Source: Patescibacteria group bacterium (GTDB lineage Bacteria > Patescibacteriota > Minisyncoccia > Phycocordibacterales > UBA2100). From it: a stretch of 15,525 bases of DNA. Shown here piece after piece: positions 1 to 7,042 of the stretch; position 1 is the stretch's first letter; each line of letters opens with the position of its first letter. The notes under the pieces were generated by a model. It ran no database searches. It saw nothing but the letters and a program-made list of their open reading frames with translations, and was not told where the DNA came from. Location of the stretch: contig WFZM01000005.1 in assembly GCA_015489565.1 (NCBI GenBank), positions 1 to 15,525 of the forward strand, written 5' to 3'. The position numbers and the translations under genes were made by a program.

Positions 1-27
1 AGCGTCAGCGCCGAAGGCGCTGACGCT
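1..27 (-). terminator. Perfect hairpin at the window edge, likely terminator of the SIMPL gene
   Basis: Two 12-base arms (AGCGTCAGCGCC and GGCGCTGACGCT) are exact reverse complements around a 3-base loop, giving a GC-rich stem of 12 pairs. It lies 34 bases past the stop codon of the leftward SIMPL gene. On the minus strand any T-tract would fall beyond position 1, so it cannot be seen. On the plus strand the stem is followed by TTATATTAG with no T run, which argues against a rightward terminator. A terminator for the leftward operon is the best reading. A dispersed hairpin repeat cannot be excluded. Confidence 0.65.
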
Positions 28-61
28 TATATTAGCAGAAAATTATAGAGAAATCAAAAAA

Positions 62-826
62 TTATCTTATCTCAAATTCCAAATTTACCTGTACGGAAAT
101 TTTGTTCTCTCCACTTGGCAAATCAGGGGCTATGGGAGTCTCTTCTGCCATATCTGCCATAAGCCCCTTTGCATAATACAGCGGCCTTATATTCCCATCT
201 GTGCTATTTTCTGAGAAACCCACTACTCTTACCAGGCTTACCCCCAGTTCTCTGGCCAGCTGTTTAGCTTTGTCCTTTGCGTTACTTATTGCCTTGGACC
301 TGGCAAGAGACTTTGCGTTTTCAGGGTTCTCAACTTTAAACTGCAAGCTTCCCACCCTGTCCACCGAGAATTTTGACATTGATGCTAAAAGCTCGCCGGC
401 TTTGTCCAAATCTCTTACTTTAACATTTAGAGTCTGGCTGATTTCATATCCGCGAAAATTTCTTTTCCCTTCTATCCAGTCATAACGCGGTGATAGATTG
501 AAAGAGCTTGTTTTGATATCTTTCCTGGCTACCCCTTGGGACTCCAAGTAGTTTATAATTTTATTTATTTTCTCAGATAATTTGTTTTGAGCATCTGCCT
601 GTTTTTTCGCTTCTTCTCTTACCGTGATAGAAAATTCCGCTATATCCGGCTTAAGCATAATCTCGCCTTTACCACTGACCGTTATTGTATTGCTGGCCGG
701 CACTCCGAGCCCTGCAAACTGATACTCTCTAAATGTGAGCATACTCTGCGCCAATAAAAAGAGTGCCAACAAAGACAAGACTATATAAAGCAAAACTCTT
801 AAGTATTTATTTTCTAGTATATTCAT
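62..826 (-). CDS. SIMPL-domain (DUF541) membrane-anchored protein
   Basis: The 254-residue protein has a single hydrophobic segment at about residues 10-27, with the rest predicted outside the membrane. Right after it comes the SIMPL-family opening: TITVSGKGE at 47-55 and PD at 60-61, the usual 'sGeG...PD.A' pattern. The remainder alternates helix and strand and ends near residue 254, a typical length for the family (E. coli YggE/BP26-like). The biochemical role of SIMPL proteins is poorly defined; members are linked to envelope and oxidative stress. The gene has its own promoter region with a duplicated extended -10 and is followed by a strong hairpin, so it is probably monocistronic. No Shine-Dalgarno is visible before the ATG; the leader is A/T-rich. 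Confidence 0.88.
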   Translation of the reverse strand: MNILENKYLRVLLYIVLSLLALFLLAQSMLTFREYQFAGLGVPASNTITVSGKGEIMLKPDIAEFSITVREEAKKQADAQNKLSEKINKIINYLESQGVARKDIKTSSFNLSPRYDWIEGKRNFRGYEISQTLNVKVRDLDKAGELLASMSKFSVDRVGSLQFKVENPENAKSLARSKAISNAKDKAKQLARELGVSLVRVVGFSENSTDGNIRPLYYAKGLMADMAEETPIAPDLPSGENKISVQVNLEFEIR

Positions 827-859
827 ATTGTTTTTTTATAATTTATAATTCTGCTGAAC

Positions 860-868
860 ATTATAGCA
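860..868 (-). promoter_or_regulatory. Extended -10 promoter of the SIMPL gene, proximal copy
   Basis: Minus-strand TGC TATAAT matches the extended -10 consensus TGnTATAAT perfectly (hexamer 860-865, TGC 866-868). No good -35 lies 16-18 bases upstream (best 3 of 6), as is common for extended -10 promoters. The predicted start of transcription is near 853, giving a leader of about 27 nt before the ATG at 826. Confidence 0.62.
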
Positions 869-898
869 TAATTTAAGAAATTTATAATTCTGCTGAAC

Positions 899-907
899 AT
901 TATAGCA
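899..907 (-). promoter_or_regulatory. Extended -10 promoter of the SIMPL gene, distal copy
   Basis: This is the second perfect TGCTATAAT, exactly 39 bases upstream of the proximal copy (hexamer 899-904, TGC 905-907). It would start transcription near 892 and give a leader of about 66 nt. It sits immediately after the PBP2 stop codon. Confidence 0.58.
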
Positions 908-920
908 TAATTTAAGAAAT

Positions 921-2690
921 TTATTTTTCTTTTTTGAGCTTCTTCTCATCTTTGCTTTTACTCTCTTTTTCGTAATTTGGATACTCACCGCGAACATATT
1001 CAGGAATTTCTTTTATTATTTTTTTAAAGAAGTGCATCATGGCATGTGATGCGCTCCCTGTCTCATGTTCGTCTCCTCTGTCCAGCATGGCAACGAAGGC
1101 AAAACGAGGATTTTTGTACGGCCAAAAACCTATTATCCAAGAATTCTTTCTTTCGTTATTGACGCCGGTTTGAGCGGTACCTGTTTTTGCTGCTATTTCT
1201 ATCCCGGATATTTTAAGAGGTCTTGCCGTACCTATATTTGTTGCCATGCGCATAGCATCATGAATAACATTAAAATCCTTCTTTGAAAACGGCAACTCAA
1301 GTAGTGGTCTCTTTGCATCTTTAATTAAGCTTGGAGTATGCAACTTCCCATACGACGCTATGGCGGCGGTAGCCCTGAGGGCCTGGATAGGTGTTAGAAG
1401 AAATCCAAATTGTCCTATAGACGTGTGGTATGTATTGCCTATATTCCAGGGCTCGGCAAAAACTTCCTCTTTCCATTTTGGCGAAGGAACCAGTCCGGCC
1501 GATTCACTGTTTAGCTCTATCCCACTTTTTTCCCCTAAACCAAAAAGGTGCATGTATTTTAAAATTCTTTTTATACCCAAACCTTCTTGGTCTTTGTAGC
1601 CTCCGCCTATAATGTAGAAATATTCATCTGATGAATGGGCAATGGCTTCTTTCATATCAACCCATCCATGAGCTTTCCAGTCTCTAAATATTGTAGGCTT
1701 GTCAGGATTGTACGGATTCGGTAATTTCAAGGCTCCGGTAGACAAAAGCTTTTTCTCAGGAGATATTATTTTTTCTTCAAGCGCTGCCAGCGCCACAAAA
1801 GGCTTGACGATAGACCCGGGTGTATATGTCCCAAAGATAGCCCGATTAAGCAAGGGTTTTCTTTTGTCACTTAGTACGGATTTTAGATATCCCTCATCCA
1901 TTTCAGTCATTTTATTTAAATCAAATTCTGGGTACGAAACCATCGCCAAAATCTCTCCGCTTTTTATATCCATTATAGCGGCCGCGCCACTTTGAAAAGA
2001 CACAGATTCAATATAGCTTGACAGACTCTTGTAGAGCTCATCATTTAACTTGGCGTCTATGCTCAAATTCAAATTCTTGCCGTCCTGCGGAGCTATAATA
2101 TGAGTGGAAGAAATTATTTTTCCACCAGCGTCCTTTTCTATAAGTTGAGCGCCCTTTTTGCCGTTTAGCACGTCGTTAAAATACTCTTCCACTCCGGAGA
2201 CCCCTTCATAATCCTCTCGCCAAAAATTACCGTTTTTATCTCGCGCAGGATATTTGACATAACCCAAAATATGAGCCAGCCCTTTGTATTTATCCGTATA
2301 TTTACGTTTATATACATTCTCCGTTAACTCACCCTTCACGTCTATATCCTCCAAGTTGTCAGAGTTAAATGCCAAGATACGACCATATCTGTCTTTTATT
2401 ATTCCTCTTTTTGCAAATATTATATTTTTTTCCAAACTGTTATTTAAGGAAATTTTTCGGTATTTTTCCCCTTCTAAAACTTGTAAATCAAAAAGTCTTA
2501 CAGAAAATGCAGCTAAAATAAAAAAGAAAAGAATAGATAAAAAATAGATATTAAGAGAACTTATCAAGCGCACTTTTTTGCCTTCAAGGCTTTCTTTTTG
2601 CAGACCGGACAGGTTCAATGCGTCTGCAAAAACATCGTCCATGTCCAGGGCATTTTGTTTACTTCTTTTTTTATGGAAAAGCAAGCTCAT
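921..2690 (-). CDS. mrdA: Penicillin-binding protein 2 (peptidoglycan D,D-transpeptidase of cell elongation)
   Basis: This class B PBP of 589 residues cross-links peptidoglycan during lateral wall growth. A cytoplasmic tail of about 40 residues precedes one membrane anchor (about 45-66). The dimerisation domain opens with the conserved 'RG.I.DR.GR.LA.N' stretch (95-109). The catalytic motifs are all present: S293-x-x-K296 with the nucleophile serine, SSD at 353-355 as the SxN/SxD motif, and KTGT at 502-505. The C terminus is a Lys/Glu-rich tail (about 574-589). It follows corA by 4 bases and lies downstream of mreBCD, the usual place for mrdA. No RodA gene is in the window. No Shine-Dalgarno is visible, so translation probably depends on coupling with corA. 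Confidence 0.93.
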   Translation of the reverse strand: MSLLFHKKRSKQNALDMDDVFADALNLSGLQKESLEGKKVRLISSLNIYFLSILFFFILAAFSVRLFDLQVLEGEKYRKISLNNSLEKNIIFAKRGIIKDRYGRILAFNSDNLEDIDVKGELTENVYKRKYTDKYKGLAHILGYVKYPARDKNGNFWREDYEGVSGVEEYFNDVLNGKKGAQLIEKDAGGKIISSTHIIAPQDGKNLNLSIDAKLNDELYKSLSSYIESVSFQSGAAAIMDIKSGEILAMVSYPEFDLNKMTEMDEGYLKSVLSDKRKPLLNRAIFGTYTPGSIVKPFVALAALEEKIISPEKKLLSTGALKLPNPYNPDKPTIFRDWKAHGWVDMKEAIAHSSDEYFYIIGGGYKDQEGLGIKRILKYMHLFGLGEKSGIELNSESAGLVPSPKWKEEVFAEPWNIGNTYHTSIGQFGFLLTPIQALRATAAIASYGKLHTPSLIKDAKRPLLELPFSKKDFNVIHDAMRMATNIGTARPLKISGIEIAAKTGTAQTGVNNERKNSWIIGFWPYKNPRFAFVAMLDRGDEHETGSASHAMMHFFKKIIKEIPEYVRGEYPNYEKESKSKDEKKLKKEK

Positions 2691-2694
2691 AAGA

Positions 2695-3618
2695 CTATAG
2701 CCATGTTTTTCTTTTGAAGTATTCTGCTGCTAGCAATATCAAGACTGCTGTTAAAATAGATACTATAGCAAAACCCAAAGGACCATCCGGCACTGGAAGC
2801 CAAACATTCATGCCGAACATTCCGGTTATTATAGTCGGCACAGCAAACAAAATGGTAATGGCTGTGAGCGTTTTCATGGTTGCGTTTAGCTGGTGCCCAA
2901 GTATTACCTCATGAGTGGCGCGAATATTTTGTGCTGTTTTATAGACTGATTTGGCGTTGTCTATAATCTGCTCTATATCAAGCATCAGATCCTCCAAAAT
3001 ATCCACATCGTCATTATGCAATGTAAGAGTTTTCTTGCGTGCTATCATGTCTTTTAAGGAAGCTGCGGTAGGTATAAGCGCGGCTATATAGTCTGTAAGG
3101 CGGCTTTCTATCTTTACTATTTCTTTTAAGTCTTCGTCCGACACAGTTTCTACAGACCTAAGAAAGCGCGAAAGCTTACGCCTGATGGACATTAAGGATT
3201 TTTCATACTGGACAACTATGGCATCAAGCATGAGTAAGAAGAATTTAATTTTTTGTGTGGTAATGGCATCTTGTCTTTGGTGCGCAAAATTATCCAAGAA
3301 CTCCGCTTTGCTGTGCGATATGGTAAGTATGTACCTGTCCGAGATGGCTATCATGACCGGAGCGGTCGCAGCGCTGCGCGAATTACTCTCTAGAACAAAC
3401 CGTGTAAAGAAATAATTTACCCCCTCTTCATACTCCACACGAGGCACCTCGAAAAAGTCGGTCGCGTCTTCCAAAAAATCCTCGTCAAAACCCAAATCTT
3501 GCAGATACTGCAAATCATCTTTAGATAAATCGTAAGCAAATATCCAAGAACCAGGCCTTGCGTTGTCCAGCTTTTGTATTTGCTTATCTTTGAGTGATCT
3601 GTAATAAAATTTTAGCAT
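2695..3618 (-). CDS. corA: CorA-family divalent cation (Mg2+/Co2+) channel
   Basis: The 307-residue protein has the CorA architecture: a large N-terminal cytoplasmic domain (about 1-240) ending in a long stalk helix, then two C-terminal membrane segments (about 250-268 and 281-299). The signature GMN is at 269-271, within GMFGMN. The canonical form is YGMN, so the aromatic residue before GMN is Phe here. The short basic tail after the last helix (KRK) faces the cytoplasm in this family. It probably imports Mg2+ as a pentamer. The gene sits between the mreD-like gene and mrdA, an unusual insertion in a cell-shape operon. It has its own promoter overlapping the end of the mreD-like gene, with no Shine-Dalgarno, so the transcript may be leaderless. 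Confidence 0.9.
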   Translation of the reverse strand: MLKFYYRSLKDKQIQKLDNARPGSWIFAYDLSKDDLQYLQDLGFDEDFLEDATDFFEVPRVEYEEGVNYFFTRFVLESNSRSAATAPVMIAISDRYILTISHSKAEFLDNFAHQRQDAITTQKIKFFLLMLDAIVVQYEKSLMSIRRKLSRFLRSVETVSDEDLKEIVKIESRLTDYIAALIPTAASLKDMIARKKTLTLHNDDVDILEDLMLDIEQIIDNAKSVYKTAQNIRATHEVILGHQLNATMKTLTAITILFAVPTIITGMFGMNVWLPVPDGPLGFAIVSILTAVLILLAAEYFKRKTWL

Positions 3619-3624
3619 TTAAGC

Positions 3625-3653
3625 ATTTTACCACAGAAAACGCCTCCTTACAA
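3625..3653 (-). promoter_or_regulatory. corA promoter, overlapping the mreD-like stop codon
   Basis: On the minus strand there is TTGTAA (3648-3653, 4 of 6 to TTGACA), a 17-base spacer, and TGGTAAAAT (3625-3633), an extended -10 with hexamer TAAAAT (5 of 6). Counting 7 bases from the end of the -10 gives position 3618, which is the A of the corA ATG: a leaderless arrangement. The TGG and the TAA inside the -10 are also the last Trp codon and the stop codon of the upstream gene. Confidence 0.6.
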
Positions 3654-3879
3654 AAGATGCCATGAGCGAGGTTAAAATTATTAAAAGAGAAAAAAAGACA
3701 AAATCAAAATTCCAAGACACAAAGGCTATATCATAAATTAAAGCCGCAAAAATAAGCAGGTATGGTGTATAAAAAAGAGCTAAAATCAAAGACAAGAAAA
3801 GAAATACATAAGGCTGACCAAAAAACAAAAAAGCCAACGCCACTCCGCTTAGAAAGCTTGAGATAATTTTACTGCTCAT
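3628..3879 (-). CDS. Short MreD-like membrane protein
   Basis: This 83-residue, very hydrophobic protein has about three membrane segments (roughly 8-24, 26-48 and 58-78) and ends in a basic cluster (RRR, 78-80). The start overlaps the mreC stop by 11 bases, and the gene lies between mreC and the mrdA side of the cluster, exactly where mreD normally sits. Canonical MreD is about 160 residues with five or six membrane spans, so this would be about half length. Sequence similarity alone is too weak for me to name it with certainty; the call rests on position, size and hydrophobicity. AAGG precedes the ATG at very short spacing. Confidence 0.6.
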   Translation of the reverse strand: MSSKIISSFLSGVALAFLFFGQPYVFLFLSLILALFYTPYLLIFAALIYDIAFVSWNFDFVFFSLLIILTSLMASFVRRRFLW

Positions 3880-4624
3880 AAGCCTTAATTAAGACAAAGT
3901 CAAGATTGTTTAAATTAATCGGAAGTCCGGCATAAACAATTTGGTATGGACTTTGCTCATCTAACTCTAATTTTCTAACTATGGCTATGGGATAAGATTT
4001 AAAATAAATCGGGTCACCTACTTTTAGTTTATATTCTTTGTTAAGTTGCGCTTTAAAGGCACCTCCGCCTTTACCGTAGAGTTTAAGCTTGATTTTCTCC
4101 TTTTGATCTTTATCACCCAACAAAATATAAGCCGGGATAACCCTCTCACGTGCAGAAAGCAAACGAGCAAACTTGGATTTGCCGGCTCGTTTATCTGCCA
4201 ACAAGAATCCCGCCTTGGCAAAAACAAGATAGTACTTGTCCTCTGGAAGTGACTTGCTGAAGCTTAAGTAATCAACACGCGGTGCCACACTCGGCTCAAG
4301 ACGCAATAGTCCCAATTCTCCTTCATCATTATCTTTTAGTAGGGATTTTATTTCTTCAAGGTCCTGCTTAAGCGCCAAATTACTTATTTTAAGAAATGAC
4401 AAAGCTTGTATCTTAGATTTTAAATTGTCATTTTCTTCTTGTAATTTTTTCTTGGACTGGAAATAATCCAGAAAGCTCACTTTTTGAAAAAGCAAGTCAG
4501 AGCTGGAGAAAATTAGAGTCTGGGCTTTGTGTTCCAGAATATTGAACCACTTAAAATAAATATTGGACAGGACTAAAATTAAAACTATCAGAATAAAGAA
4601 TTTTGAAACTTTTTTATTTTTCAT
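3869..4624 (-). CDS. mreC: Rod shape-determining protein MreC
   Basis: The 251-residue protein has the MreC plan: a short basic cytoplasmic tip, one membrane anchor (about 8-24), a coiled coil rich in Lys/Glu/Leu (about 56-98), then a beta-rich extracytoplasmic domain (about 110-250) with the GGGAF and KVGDPIYF stretches typical of the barrel region. MreC dimers scaffold PBP2 and link it to MreB and RodA outside the membrane. It starts 4 bases after the mreB stop with no Shine-Dalgarno, so translation is probably coupled. It overlaps the mreD-like gene downstream. The order mreB-mreC-mreD supports the name. Confidence 0.88.
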   Translation of the reverse strand: MKNKKVSKFFILIVLILVLSNIYFKWFNILEHKAQTLIFSSSDLLFQKVSFLDYFQSKKKLQEENDNLKSKIQALSFLKISNLALKQDLEEIKSLLKDNDEGELGLLRLEPSVAPRVDYLSFSKSLPEDKYYLVFAKAGFLLADKRAGKSKFARLLSARERVIPAYILLGDKDQKEKIKLKLYGKGGGAFKAQLNKEYKLKVGDPIYFKSYPIAIVRKLELDEQSPYQIVYAGLPINLNNLDFVLIKAYEQ

Positions 4625-4628
4625 ATAA

Positions 4629-5735
4629 CTAAGATACAGGCGAGAATTCGTGCGACTCGCTTATAAGAACATCTTTGTATTTATCTAAGTCTTCAAGCAC
4701 CATGCCGGCTCCGCGCACAACAGCCGTAAGCGGGTCTTCGGCTATCTGAGCTTTTACTCCGAGGCTTTTGCTTATAAGCCTGTCTAAGCCTTTTATGTTA
4801 GCACCACCTCCGCAGATATAAATACCTCTTTTGTATATATCCGCAACTATCTCCGGCGGGGTAGTCTCTAGCACCTCTTTGGTAGCCTCAACTAATCTTT
4901 CAACGGAAGGATAGACAGCATCTTTGATGTCTACATTAGTGATGATGATTTCACGTGGAAGACCTGTCACCAAGTCTCTTCCGCGTACGGTAGTGCTTCT
5001 TTCTTCTTCGTCATCATCTACGGAAGATATCTTAATTTTAATCTCCTCGGCAGACTTGTCACCTATCAAAATTTTAAACTCTTGGCGAATATATTCTTTT
5101 ATGTTTTCATTTAGCTTATCTCCGGCAATGCGCACATTTCTGGTATTTACCAAGCCCCCCAGAGATACCACTCCTATGTCTGTAGTTCCACCACCTATGT
5201 CTATAAGCATGGAACCTGTCGGCTCATGCACCGGCAAGCCAATTCCAATAGCAGCCGCCATCGGCTCTTCTATAATGTAAACTTCACGCGCACCGGCAGA
5301 CTTTGCCGCGTCTTGCACGGCACGCACTTCCACGTTTGTAATTCCGCTTGGCACACCCACAACAACTCGCGGACCGAAAAGCTTGTTTGAGTTGTCTTGT
5401 GCTTTGCGAATCAAATAACTCAGCATTTCTTCTGTAACCTCATAATCTGAAATCACCCCGTCTACAAGAGGCTGCACTGCAGTTATATGCTCCGGCGTTC
5501 TGCCTAACATTGCCTTTGCCTCTTGGCCCACCGCTACGACTTGATCTGTTTTTTGATTTATGGCGACTATAGACGGCTCATTTATAACAATGCCTTTACC
5601 GTTTACATAAACAAGAGTATTTGCGGTTCCCAAATCTATTCCCACATCATTTGCAAAAAATGATGCTATTTTCTTTTTCACGGCTCGCTTAAAGCTTTGC
5701 TTTGACATTTCCGGTTTTTTAAATTTCCATTTCAT
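4629..5735 (-). CDS. mreB: Rod shape-determining actin homolog MreB
   Basis: The 368-residue actin-fold ATPase forms membrane-bound filaments that guide lateral wall synthesis. The phosphate-1 loop GIDLGTANT is at 32-40, phosphate-2 (LIDIGGGTTD) at 178-187, the EEP segment that contributes the catalytic acid at 156-158, and the adenosine motif CGGGANIKG at 308-316. The first 30 residues form a basic extension with an amphipathic-looking stretch (about 13-27), consistent with the membrane-binding helix of MreB. The start overlaps proS by 17 bases and has AAGAAGG just upstream; an in-frame ATG at 5708 (residue 10) would remove the overlap. It heads the mreBCD cluster and is co-transcribed with proS. 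An acidic insert, DDDEEE, is at 240-245. Confidence 0.93.
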   Translation of the reverse strand: MKWKFKKPEMSKQSFKRAVKKKIASFFANDVGIDLGTANTLVYVNGKGIVINEPSIVAINQKTDQVVAVGQEAKAMLGRTPEHITAVQPLVDGVISDYEVTEEMLSYLIRKAQDNSNKLFGPRVVVGVPSGITNVEVRAVQDAAKSAGAREVYIIEEPMAAAIGIGLPVHEPTGSMLIDIGGGTTDIGVVSLGGLVNTRNVRIAGDKLNENIKEYIRQEFKILIGDKSAEEIKIKISSVDDDEEERSTTVRGRDLVTGLPREIIITNVDIKDAVYPSVERLVEATKEVLETTPPEIVADIYKRGIYICGGGANIKGLDRLISKSLGVKAQIAEDPLTAVVRGAGMVLEDLDKYKDVLISESHEFSPVS

Positions 5736-6978
5736 ATACCTTCTTTAAATAATCCAAAAGCTCTTCCTTGTCAAGAATTTGAGTATCGTCTTGACTGCGT
5801 GATTTTATCTCATAGCCTCCGGCATCAAGTGACTTTTGCGAGACCAAAACCCTAAAGGGCAAGCCCATCAAATCCGCATCGGCAAATTTCTCACCGGCAC
5901 TAACGTCTTCTCTGTCATCAAATAAAACTTCAAAGCCGGCCTTTTCAAGTTCACGCATTAAATCTTCAGCTTCTTCATTTTTAGCAAGGGATATAAGGTG
6001 TAAATCAAACGGCGCGACGGACTTTGGCCAGACTATGCCTTTTTCGTCAGACAACTCTTCAACGATTGTACCCATAAGGCGTCCTATCCCTATACCATAA
6101 GAGCCCATAATCACAGGAACTTCCTTTCCTTCTTCGTTTTTGTATCTAAGACCTATTGGCTCTGAGAATTTTGTGTTGAGAGAGAAAATATTTCCAACCT
6201 CAATGGCTTTTTCTTCTTTTAGCTCGGCTTTACTTAAGCCCAAATCTGCCAAGACCTCGTCAGTGTAAACTTCCTTGTTAACGGCAAGATTTTTATCATA
6301 ATCTATATAAATTATATCCTCGCCAGCGTCTGAGACTGTTTGAAACTCATGTGAATATTTAGAAAAAGTTCCGCCACTGGCAAAGGTCAAGAAGGTTTTA
6401 TCCCCCAGACCCACACGTTCAAATATGTTTATATATGCCTGCTTTATTTTTTCATAAAAAGCATTATGCTCTTCTTCGTCCTTTGAGAAGGAATATAGCG
6501 CTTTCCAATAAAATTCTCTCCCGCGCATAAGTCCGGACTTTGCACGAGTCTCATTTCTAAACATGGTGCGAATGTCATATGGGTAGGCAGGCAAATCTTT
6601 ATAAGAAGAAATAAAATCTTTCATTAAATTTGTGACTGCCTCCTCGTGTGTGAAGGCCAGCCTCAGCTCTGTGCCGTTTTGGAGTTTTGTTTTGAACCAA
6701 ACATCTACAATCTCATCATCCCATCTACCCGTCTTTTCCCAAGCATCTTTTTTTTGCAATACTGAGTTTTTCATTTGAACCCCGCCAATACGGTCCATCT
6801 CGCTTTTTATTATGGAAGAAATCTTATCTATAACCCTCAAGCCAAGCGGCAAAAAAGTATAGACTCCCGCCATTTCTTTGTAAACATATCCTGCGCGTAT
6901 AAGTAGTTGAGCATTTTTGGATTGCTCGTCAGCTGGCGCTTCCTTACGTGTTCTTGTAAACAGTTGACTCATTTTCAT
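5719..6978 (-). CDS. proS: Prolyl-tRNA synthetase, short form without editing domain
   Basis: This class II aminoacyl-tRNA synthetase charges tRNA-Pro in the cytoplasm. Motif 2 is seen at 140-164 (FRNETRAKSGLMRGREF, then YWKALYSF), the substrate-binding HEE at 111-113, motif 3 at 289-301 (VIMGSYGIGIGRL), and the anticodon-binding domain at about 320-412. At 419 residues it is about 150 shorter than E. coli ProRS: the YbaK-like editing insertion between motifs 2 and 3 is absent. The usual MKD of motif 2 reads WKA, with Ala at 160 in the Asp position. It lies downstream of pgk with its own promoter and overlaps mreB by 17 bases. A second in-frame ATG occurs two codons in. Confidence 0.93.
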   Translation of the reverse strand: MKMSQLFTRTRKEAPADEQSKNAQLLIRAGYVYKEMAGVYTFLPLGLRVIDKISSIIKSEMDRIGGVQMKNSVLQKKDAWEKTGRWDDEIVDVWFKTKLQNGTELRLAFTHEEAVTNLMKDFISSYKDLPAYPYDIRTMFRNETRAKSGLMRGREFYWKALYSFSKDEEEHNAFYEKIKQAYINIFERVGLGDKTFLTFASGGTFSKYSHEFQTVSDAGEDIIYIDYDKNLAVNKEVYTDEVLADLGLSKAELKEEKAIEVGNIFSLNTKFSEPIGLRYKNEEGKEVPVIMGSYGIGIGRLMGTIVEELSDEKGIVWPKSVAPFDLHLISLAKNEEAEDLMRELEKAGFEVLFDDREDVSAGEKFADADLMGLPFRVLVSQKSLDAGGYEIKSRSQDDTQILDKEELLDYLKKVYEMEI

Positions 6979-6986
6979 ACAAGCAC

Positions 6987-7015
6987 ATCATAACAAAAAA
7001 GCCGCCCTTTTCCAA
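6987..7015 (-). promoter_or_regulatory. proS promoter (leaderless spacing)
   Basis: Minus-strand TTGGAA (7010-7015, 4 of 6) is followed by a 17-base spacer and TGT TATGAT (6987-6995), an extended -10 with 5 of 6 in the hexamer. The predicted start of transcription is about 6980, two bases before the ATG. No Shine-Dalgarno precedes the start codon. It drives proS-mreBC-mreD-like. Confidence 0.6.
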
Positions 7016-7042
7016 ATCATAGAGCCGACACTACAGCGCCTT

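Larger units (their letters stand above)
840..923. repeat. 39-bp perfect tandem duplication (2.15 copies)
   Basis: Bases 842-880 and 881-919 are identical 39-mers, and the identity continues with period 39 from 840 to 923 without a mismatch. The right end includes the TAA stop codon of the PBP2 gene (921-923). Read on the minus strand, each copy carries TGCTATAAT, so the duplication doubles a promoter between the PBP2 and SIMPL genes. Absence of any divergence suggests a recent duplication or maintained sequence. Confidence 0.95.

Noticed and set aside
884..905. Inverted TATAAT/ATTATA arms with an inner TTC-GAA, considered as a repressor or LexA-type operator
   Set aside because: The inner part is not symmetric (mismatches from position 7 inward) and does not fit CGAACnnnnGTTCG; the A/T arms are explained by the -10 element.
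2694..2699. TATAGT before the PBP2 start as a separate mrdA promoter
   Set aside because: No TGn and no convincing -35; the predicted start would fall inside the ATG-proximal codon, so a leaderless start at 2690 does not fit.
4024..4227. 67-residue minus-strand frame inside mreC, and a similar 74-residue frame at 8628-8852 inside tpiA
   Set aside because: Both are alternate frames of conserved genes, with no recognisable domain.
4924..5280. 118-residue open frame on the plus strand inside mreB, and similar plus-strand frames elsewhere
   Set aside because: They lie wholly opposite well-supported genes, have low-complexity Ser/Ile/Leu-rich translations and no family features; they are antisense shadows.
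6979..7042. Possible terminator between pgk and proS, suggested by GGCGGCTTTTTT on the minus strand
   Set aside because: No upstream GCCGCC arm is present, so no hairpin forms; only the T-tract is seen, followed by the proS promoter.
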